Positions 1-3,940 of a stretch of 7,838 bases of DNA are shown here, piece after piece; within the stretch, counting starts at the first letter, position 1, and each line of letters opens with the position of its first letter. The position numbers and the translations under genes are program-made. The stretch is taken from the NCBI GenBank assembly GCA_035273665.1, contig DATEOW010000148.1, forward strand, positions 1-7,838. The letters run 5' to 3'. The DNA is from DATEEW01 sp035273665 (GTDB taxonomy: Bacteria; Pseudomonadota; Gammaproteobacteria; Burkholderiales; SG8-39). Below the pieces are notes generated by a model. That model saw only the letters and a list, made by a program, of their open reading frames with translations. It ran no database searches and was not told where the DNA came from.

Positions 1-50
1 AACTAGAAAGGAAATCAAGGCTGGCCGCAATTTTAGATCACGCGCGCAAT

Positions 51-82
51 AAGTTTGTACCGTTCGGGGGTAAATCTGTACC
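51..82. repeat. Imperfect direct repeat, two 11-bp units 21 bp apart
   Basis: AAGTTTGTACC (51-61) and AAATCTGTACC (72-82) match at 9 of 11 positions and start 21 bp apart, about two helical turns. They lie at the left edge, downstream of the minus-strand gene ending at 136. They could be a protein-binding repeat, the terminal repeat of a mobile element outside the window, or chance. No target-site duplication or transposase is visible, so I assign no function. Confidence 0.3.
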
Positions 83-135
83 AATCTTTCCTGGGCTGGA
101 TGGCTTGATTGACGACTGTTCTCGTAAGCTAGTTC

Positions 136-609
136 CTATAGCGAGTAAACGAAGATGTTTCGCTCCTCAAATCCAATTCGATCGCCGATGCTCACATCTT
201 TATAGGTCATTTCCTCGCAACCCTCAAAGCCGGTCACTTCTCCGGTATAGCGCGTCCCGAGGATCGTTTCGATACGCACCGCGATATATACGGCGCCGCC
301 GCGCAACATGACCTCGGTGCCAATGGCTTGCGGCCGATCACTCAGTGGAGTCCCTGGGGTAATCATCTGGCCACGAGTCGGCGCATCGCCGAGAGCGCGC
401 TGATCGAGGTTCAAGCGGTCATCTGTCATGATCTTTTCTGCAGAGTGCGTTCCTCCCGGGGCGCTGCGTAGCTCGCTCAACGTGTCGTTCAGTGCCTTAA
501 GGCCTTCGTTTACCGCTTCGTGAGCTTCCTGCACGTTTCGGCGCAGCTCGTCTGTGAGGCGTCCCAGAAGGCGCTCGTCGTCTTTGTTAGTGTTGGACTG
601 ATTGGCCAT
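136..609 (-). CDS. Hypothetical protein, helical N-terminus plus small beta-rich C-terminal domain
   Basis: I do not recognise this 157-residue protein. Residues about 8-50 are strongly helical and charged, possibly a short coiled coil. A polar linker follows (about 51-95). The C-terminal 60 residues read as alternating beta strands, with RYTGEVTGF near 119-127 and GDRIGFEERNIF near 142-153. That Y-x-G-x-V ... G-D-x-I-x-F pattern is reminiscent of small beta-barrel domains, but I cannot name a family. No signal peptide or membrane segment is seen, so it is probably cytoplasmic. The ATG at 609 is preceded by only a weak Shine-Dalgarno sequence. It is transcribed divergently from the antitoxin-like gene at 716, with 106 bp between them. 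The even amino acid composition, ATG start and clean stop support a real gene; its function is unknown. Confidence 0.7.
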   Translation of the reverse strand: MANQSNTNKDDERLLGRLTDELRRNVQEAHEAVNEGLKALNDTLSELRSAPGGTHSAEKIMTDDRLNLDQRALGDAPTRGQMITPGTPLSDRPQAIGTEVMLRGGAVYIAVRIETILGTRYTGEVTGFEGCEEMTYKDVSIGDRIGFEERNIFVYSL

Positions 610-685
610 GGACTCAGCGTAACATGCGTCGCTTCGACCCTTCTAGAGGGAGAACGCAAAACTGGTGCCCCTCGTATTTGATGCG

Positions 686-700
686 GCCCGCTGACCGGGC
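686..700. promoter_or_regulatory. Small inverted repeat in a divergent intergenic region
   Basis: GCCCG-CTGAC-CGGGC forms a 5-bp stem with a 5-nt loop, 15 bp before the ATG at 716, in the 106-bp gap between divergent genes. Antitoxins of this class usually autoregulate by binding inverted repeats near their promoters, so an operator role is possible. The stem is short and could be chance. I could not identify a convincing -35/-10 pair here. Confidence 0.25.
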
Positions 701-715
701 GTAGGATACGAAACC

Positions 716-1180
716 ATGGACATACAGCAATCGTCACCTCAGGTGCCGTGGTTGACGAATTCGGAAGTCGCCCGCCAAGCTGCCGAAGTGTTGGGGATGG
801 ACGCCGCATCAACACCCGAGACTTTTGGTCAAGCGTTGCCCGACGTCGACGCTGAAGCGTTCTCTCGCTTAGCGGATCGGATTGCAGTGCCCGTAGCGGC
901 CCTCGCGGGGGCTTGTGGGCTACGAGAGACGCAGATATTGATTCGCGCTGGCCGTATCGGATCCTTGGGCGTTCAAGAAAGCGATCATCTTTTTCGAATC
1001 GCCTACGTCGCCGTTCTTGCTGCGCGGGTCCTCAACGATTGGCAGCAGTCCGGCGAGTGGCTTACGACGGCACAACACGGACTCAGTGATCGAGTGCCTT
1101 TGGATTGCCTCAACACCAATGAGGGGACAGAGAAAGTCACCTCATTGCTTATGCGACTTGAGCAAGGTTTTTTCGCCTAA
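716..1180 (+). CDS. Xre/MbcA/ParS-type antitoxin-like protein (HTH plus DUF2384)
   Basis: The 154 residues have the usual length and order of COG5642-type antitoxins. After a variable N-terminus (1-45) comes a helix-turn-helix-like region (about 46-85), with LADRIAVPVAALAGACGLRE followed by an ESDHLFRIA helix (88-96). The C-terminal toxin-binding domain (about 97-154) ends in the signature WL...GLSDRVPLDCLNTNEGTEKV followed by a last helix with LEQGFFA. Family members normally bind and neutralise a RES-domain toxin, which degrades or modifies NAD+, and repress their own operon. No RES gene follows here: the next gene, 115 bp downstream, is another short DUF2384 protein. AGGA at 703-706 is a usable Shine-Dalgarno for the ATG at 716. 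It is therefore either an orphan antitoxin, a regulator, or the partner of a toxin elsewhere. The family call is firm; the role is inferred. Confidence 0.85.
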   Translation: MDIQQSSPQVPWLTNSEVARQAAEVLGMDAASTPETFGQALPDVDAEAFSRLADRIAVPVAALAGACGLRETQILIRAGRIGSLGVQESDHLFRIAYVAVLAARVLNDWQQSGEWLTTAQHGLSDRVPLDCLNTNEGTEKVTSLLMRLEQGFFA

Positions 1181-1253
1181 AGCCTCCCTGATGTGCACAC
1201 CGGCATGTTCCATATATGGGGATCTTTGAACAACTAATGATGGATAGGTCGCT

Positions 1254-1280
1254 TTGACTAAAATACCCGGTCGGCATAAT
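1254..1280 (+). promoter_or_regulatory. Possible promoter upstream of the 95-residue DUF2384 gene
   Basis: TTGACT (1254-1259) and CATAAT (1275-1280) each match the sigma-70 hexamers at 5 of 6 positions, but the 15-bp spacer is shorter than ideal. Transcription from it would begin near 1287, leaving a leader of about 9 nt and cutting into the AGGGGG motif at 1282-1287. The gene may therefore also rely on read-through from the upstream gene. This is a weak call. Confidence 0.3.
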
Positions 1281-1295
1281 TAGGGGGCGGATTCA

Positions 1296-1583
1296 GTGAG
1301 TACCTTTATAAGCCAGTCGCTTTTCCATGAATTGCGCTGCGAACACGAACGCGTCGCCCAGTTGGAAACCATCGCGCGGTCTCTGACGTGGACTGCGGAA
1401 CAACAAGAATTGGTCGCCATGGCGATCGAGTTGTTCGGATCGGAAGCCGGCGCAGCGCAGTGGCTTCTTTGCCAGCCTCCGATCATGGGCGGACGCACAC
1501 CACTGGAATTACTGAGCGATGCGGACGGCCAAGCCAAGGTGCGCCATAGCCTGAATTGTTTGACCTACGGTCTTCCCGCCTGA
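1296..1583 (+). CDS. Short DUF2384 (MbcA/ParS toxin-binding domain) protein without HTH
   Basis: This 95-residue protein starts at GTG (1296), preceded by a G-rich Shine-Dalgarno (AGGGGG, 1282-1287). An in-frame TAG at 1281-1283 rules out an earlier start. Residues 8-32 form a charged helix (ELRCEHERVAQLETIAR). Residues about 36-95 match the antitoxin toxin-binding domain: AIELFGSEAGAAQWLL, then PPIMGGRTPLELLSD and a last helix ending YGLPA. The HTH half found in complete antitoxins is absent. A clear paralogue lies at 2009-2317 on the other strand, sharing the HER...LE..AR helix, FGSEA, WLL and PPIMGG-TPLELLSD. It ends 28 bp from the stop of the convergent gene at 1612-2025. It could be a toxin-binding adaptor, a decoy for a RES toxin, or an antitoxin of unusual size. 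The domain call is strong; the function is inferred. Confidence 0.82.
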   Translation: MSTFISQSLFHELRCEHERVAQLETIARSLTWTAEQQELVAMAIELFGSEAGAAQWLLCQPPIMGGRTPLELLSDADGQAKVRHSLNCLTYGLPA

Positions 1584-1611
1584 CCCTTTGAAGTTTTTGC
1601 AATCAGCTGAT

Positions 1612-2025
1612 CTACGACCATCCGCCTCCTCGCACCGTGTAGAGATAACGCCGAACGAGATCGAGGTCGCCCACGTTGCCGGCTAACATACGATCAAGGG
1701 CCGATCGACTACCGAATAAAGGCGCTGTGTTCGGTTTGCGAATCCACTCATCAGCCCGCTTGGGCTCTGTAAATAGGAGCTGGAGCGACTTGTAGATGGC
1801 AACGATGTTCGACAAGCGCTCAAGGGTGTCCTGCGACAACATGGCCTTCTCCGGATTGCTATGCCAAGCGAGGAAGGTTGATCGCGGGGGATCTCCGAGA
1901 AGTCGAAGCTGGTCCTTCACCGATAAATCCCAGTTGGACGAGATCTGTTCAAACGCACGCAGGCTGGCCGCCGCCATCTGCTGTTGATTAATTCGCCGGC
2001 CACGTGCTTTAGTTTTCGCTTGCAT
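1612..2025 (-). CDS. MbcA/ParS-type antitoxin-like protein (HTH plus DUF2384)
   Basis: From the ATG at 2025 this encodes 137 residues. A basic N-terminus (1-16) precedes an Xre-like helix-turn-helix (about 32-72: WDLS...LRLLGDPPRSTFLAW...LSQDTLERLS). The toxin-binding domain follows (about 73-137) with IYKSLQLLF, ADEWIRKPNTAPLFG, SALDRMLAG and the closing VRRYLYTVRGGGW. This signature is typical of antitoxins encoded directly upstream of a RES toxin. Here the expected toxin position holds only 28 bp before a convergent gene, so the partner is missing. An in-frame ATG exists at 2154, but the extra 43 residues are arginine-rich, lack family similarity and run out of frame through the neighbouring gene, so I reject that start. 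The chosen start overlaps the end of the 2009-2317 gene by 17 bp, indicating translational coupling. Confidence 0.85.
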   Translation of the reverse strand: MQAKTKARGRRINQQQMAAASLRAFEQISSNWDLSVKDQLRLLGDPPRSTFLAWHSNPEKAMLSQDTLERLSNIVAIYKSLQLLFTEPKRADEWIRKPNTAPLFGSRSALDRMLAGNVGDLDLVRRYLYTVRGGGWS

Positions 2026-2317
2026 CGCTTTCGGCAGCAGGGGTGATCTCTTCACACAATTCCGGTCGTGCCTGTGGCGGGCTGTCATGGCGATCCGCGG
2101 GGTCTGAGAGCAATTCAAGCGGCGTCTTACCGCCCATGATCGGCGGTTCATCAAGAAGCCATCCTACTGCTTCAGAACCGAAGACTTCAATCGCTAAATC
2201 CAACAATGTTTGTTCGTCCGGACCAACCACCAAATCGCGTGCTACGCGTTCCAATTCATGCAGCCGTTCGTGTCGGCCGTGTAGTTCCTGAGCAATTGCT
2301 GCGTTGAGGGTTCCCAT
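2009..2317 (-). CDS. Short DUF2384 protein with altered C-terminus, coupled to an MbcA-like gene
   Basis: This 102-residue protein is a paralogue of the 1296-1583 product. It has the same N-terminal helix (ELHGRHERLHELERVAR, 11-27), then AIEVFGSEA (42-50), WLLDEPPIMGGKTPLELLSD (53-72). After residue 72 the similarity stops: the normal final helix (G...V...L..G) is replaced by a proline- and acid-rich tail, PQARPELCEE...AESDASEN. Neither alternative frame restores the missing helix, so this is not a simple frameshift. No HTH is present. The last 17 bp overlap the start of the full-length antitoxin-like gene, so the two are probably co-expressed and may form a complex. The Shine-Dalgarno before ATG 2317 is poor (AGG about 11 nt upstream). 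It could be a regulator of its partner or a decaying toxin-binding domain. Confidence 0.78.
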   Translation of the reverse strand: MGTLNAAIAQELHGRHERLHELERVARDLVVGPDEQTLLDLAIEVFGSEAVGWLLDEPPIMGGKTPLELLSDPADRHDSPPQARPELCEEITPAAESDASEN

Positions 2318-2345
2318 CGCTTTGGCCTGAAACAGAGAAGCGGTA

Positions 2346-2366
2346 ATTCTAAGGCTCGATGCGAGC
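2346..2366 (-). promoter_or_regulatory. Possible -10 element with adjacent palindrome upstream of the minus-strand DUF2384 pair
   Basis: On the minus strand TAGAAT (2346-2351) matches a -10 hexamer at 5 of 6 positions. Just upstream of it lies the inverted repeat GCTCG-ATG-CGAGC (2354-2366), where a repressor site overlapping the promoter spacer would sit. I found no good -35 at standard spacing. Autorepression through such a site would suit an antitoxin operon, but this is speculative. The remainder of the gap (2318-2461) shows nothing else I can support. Confidence 0.25.
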
Positions 2367-2461
2367 GAGGACCATCAAAGATGCCAAGGTCACCACTTTT
2401 GGGGCGCAACACCAAATCTCTTCTCAGGTGTTCGCTATTCAGTACGGGTGTTCTCGCTATG

Positions 2462-2584
2462 CTACGGAATGAGTGCATAGTGCCCGCGCGCGTCGAAGTC
2501 ATGGGCTGCCATTTCCGCAATACAAAGCAGCGCTTTCAGCATGCTAAGCCGCCCAATGATTCCGGATGGCCTAGCACTCTCCAT
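2462..2584 (-). CDS. Possible small protein overlapping the end of the nuclease-like gene
   Basis: A 40-codon frame starts at ATG 2584, which overlaps the stop of the preceding nuclease-like gene by 14 bp, and ends at TAG 2462. An internal ATG at 2542 is preceded by GGGCGG and could be the true start. The predicted sequence has an amphipathic helix (MLKALLCIAEMAAHDFDA) and an even composition, so it looks protein-like rather than random. I do not recognise it. It could be a small coupled gene or the remnant of a longer one. Without homologues the case rests on overlap geometry and composition only. Confidence 0.35.
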   Translation of the reverse strand: MESARPSGIIGRLSMLKALLCIAEMAAHDFDARGHYALIP

Positions 2585-3071
2585 AGCAGGCCGCCCAGTG
2601 ATCGAGCCATGCCGGCGGATCTTCGGTCAGATTAATCAGACTTAAACCGGGCGCGCAGTTTTCATCCGGGCACTGGCCGCGCCATCGGATCCATAACGCA
2701 CACGTGCGCGGCAAACTGGTCGCATGGATGAGCTTGTCGCGCGACCAGCGTTTGTTTCCGCGGTCGATTTCGATCGCGACGCGCCAACCGTCCGAGAGTT
2801 CGACCGCCATATCGAGGCGCCCCCACTTGCGATAGGGTTTGCTCGTGCGATAGACCCCCGAGCGATACAAATCTACGTGGACCTCGCAGTGCGCTCGGGC
2901 TCCCAGCTTTAGGCACAGTTGTTCGATGTGATGCAGGAGCGCCCGGGTAATCTCCAGACCGCTTTGGCCCGAGCATACGGCTTGATGCATCAACCGGACT
3001 TCTGAGGCAAGCGCGACCGCAAAACTACGCAGGGCTTCGGAATTGGTTGGCGCCGATTTTGCGCCCAGCAT
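2571..3071 (-). CDS. Putative PD-(D/E)XK-like nuclease-fold protein
   Basis: This 166-residue protein has a helical N-terminus (about 8-58) and then an alternating strand-helix core. The pattern suggests a restriction-endonuclease fold: CEVHVDLYR (62-70), GRLDMAVEL (84-92, candidate metal ligand D87), WRVAIEIDRGNKRWSRDKL (96-114, candidates E101, D103 and K107 or K113), and a following strand ALWIRW (125-130). The usual E-x-K is replaced by E-x-D with the lysine a few residues later, a variation seen in divergent members of the superfamily. Cytoplasmic; no signal peptide. In-frame sequence runs open from about 3135 but offers no ATG, GTG or TTG before 3071, so 3071 is used even though its Shine-Dalgarno is weak. 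It lies 83 bp after the 89-residue protein and on the same strand as the IetAS-like genes, which suggests a defence role. The fold call is tentative; a non-catalytic relative is possible. Confidence 0.7.
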   Translation of the reverse strand: MLGAKSAPTNSEALRSFAVALASEVRLMHQAVCSGQSGLEITRALLHHIEQLCLKLGARAHCEVHVDLYRSGVYRTSKPYRKWGRLDMAVELSDGWRVAIEIDRGNKRWSRDKLIHATSLPRTCALWIRWRGQCPDENCAPGLSLINLTEDPPAWLDHWAACYGEC

Positions 3072-3154
3072 TGCGAGCGCTTTACTAACGGTTGGTTTGC
3101 GCGATCGCCTTCGTCGACACGGCGCTTCGGCCGTTCAAACGCCGGTGTCCCCAC

Positions 3155-3424
3155 CTAGAACGACGGCCTCTGACTTGGTTCGTCCATGTCTTCGTCTTCT
3201 TGCCCGTCAGGCGCTTGTTGATCGGCTGCTCTAGCAAGTGCAGCGTCCACACGCTCTTTCCACGCGGCGATTGCGGCCGGTCGAGAGGTAAATTCTCCGA
3301 CCACCGCGCCGTTCACGTAAACGATATAGCCTACCTCCTTGGGCACACCGTCGACAAGACGCATCAATGCGCTCAAGGAGCAGCCCGCGGTGCCCGCTTC
3401 AATCACACGTTCCGGTAGATCCAT
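3155..3424 (-). CDS. Hypothetical small protein with acidic tail
   Basis: From the ATG at 3424 this encodes 89 residues. AAAAGGAG at 3431-3438 sits 6 nt before that ATG but directly abuts the alternative ATG at 3430, so the internal start is preferred. Residues 1-25 look helical. A beta hairpin follows (GYIVYVNGAVVGEF, 32-45), then a helix (RPAAIAAWKERVDAALARA, 48-66) and an acidic, proline-containing tail (GQEDEDMDEPSQ). I do not recognise the family. It lies between the zinc-ribbon gene (64 bp upstream) and the nuclease-like gene (83 bp downstream), all co-directional, so it probably belongs to the same operon. It could be a small regulator, antitoxin or partner of either neighbour; nothing in the sequence decides between these. 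Confidence 0.68.
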   Translation of the reverse strand: MDLPERVIEAGTAGCSLSALMRLVDGVPKEVGYIVYVNGAVVGEFTSRPAAIAAWKERVDAALARAADQQAPDGQEDEDMDEPSQRPSF

Positions 3425-3430
3425 GGGCAT

Positions 3431-3438
3431 CTCCTTTT
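3431..3438 (-). promoter_or_regulatory. Strong Shine-Dalgarno deciding the start of the 89-residue gene
   Basis: AAAAGGAG on the minus strand is the best ribosome binding site in the window. It leaves a 6-nt spacer to the ATG at 3424 and no spacer to the ATG at 3430, which favours 3424 as the start. Confidence 0.65.
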
Positions 3439-3488
3439 ATGAGCCGTTTCACGCCAGCCGCACGGCAAGCAGTCGATGGGTTGCGTTT

Positions 3489-3935
3489 TTACCCGGCCGA
3501 GGAACTCGGCGCCGGCAGTTCCGAAATAACCTCAGGCAAATCGGCGCCGCTAAAATACGCTTCCTCGCCGCATTTCGTGCATTTGAAATAGTCCTTACCA
3601 CCTCGATCCGAGCGCATTACGTGAAGGCAGAGCGGGCAGATCGGTTGATTCTTGTATCCGCCGCGGCCGTCAGGCTCGAAACGAGCATTGAAGTATTCGG
3701 TTTGACCATTGGTCAGGCGGCGGGCGGTGAGCTTGCGTTCGAGCTCAGCGGCGTGATCAGAAAGCTCGCGATATTTGGTCTCGAGCTCCGCGACCTTCTG
3801 ATTGGCGACATCTAGATGCGCCACGAGAAGATCGATGTTATCCATCACCGCGTGCGGGCCGACACGTTTAAAAGTGAGAAACGCATCGGTCAGCGTGCGC
3901 AGCAGCCCAAACCTGTGAGGTTCGTTAGTGAGCAT
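3489..3935 (-). CDS. Coiled-coil zinc-ribbon protein downstream of the subtilase
   Basis: This 148-residue protein has an N-terminal helical segment (1-36) and a heptad-like coiled coil (about 37-72: VAELETKYRELSDHAAELERKL). A linker leads into a C-terminal zinc ribbon with CPLC (C100, C103) and CTKC (C119, C122), followed by EEAYFSG. The four cysteines should bind one zinc; such ribbons contact nucleic acid or proteins. The start at ATG 3935 lies only 5 bp after the protease stop, implying translational coupling. An internal ATG at 3845 (MDNIDLL) is a possible alternative. I do not know a named family. Its tight link to the protease suggests an accessory or sensor subunit, perhaps a protease substrate or target adaptor; this is inference. 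No membrane segment or signal peptide is visible. Confidence 0.82.
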   Translation of the reverse strand: MLTNEPHRFGLLRTLTDAFLTFKRVGPHAVMDNIDLLVAHLDVANQKVAELETKYRELSDHAAELERKLTARRLTNGQTEYFNARFEPDGRGGYKNQPICPLCLHVMRSDRGGKDYFKCTKCGEEAYFSGADLPEVISELPAPSSSAG

Positions 3936-3940
3936 CTCGA

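Noticed and set aside
3..311. Open plus-strand frame entering from the left edge
   Set aside because: It runs antisense into the 136-609 gene, is Arg/Ser-rich there and matches nothing I know. A truncated gene end within the first 100 bp cannot be excluded.
510..815. Minus-strand frame spanning the divergent intergenic region
   Set aside because: It overlaps the 136-609 gene out of frame and the start of the 716 gene; Pro/Ser/Arg-rich, non-protein-like.
1181..1295. Possible RES toxin remnant or terminator between the two plus-strand genes
   Set aside because: Only 115 bp, with no frame resembling a RES domain and no GC-rich stem followed by a T-run.
2026..2154. N-terminal extension of the 137-residue antitoxin-like protein to ATG 2154
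   Set aside because: The extra 43 residues are Arg-rich, unlike the family, and only reflect the other frame of the 2009-2317 gene.
2242..2520. Minus-strand 92-codon frame
   Set aside because: It overlaps the 2009-2317 gene in another frame, has irregular composition and no motif.
3339..3815. Plus-strand open frame (158 codons) across the zinc-ribbon and 89-residue genes
   Set aside because: It is antisense to two better-supported minus-strand genes with clear motifs, and has no recognisable domain.
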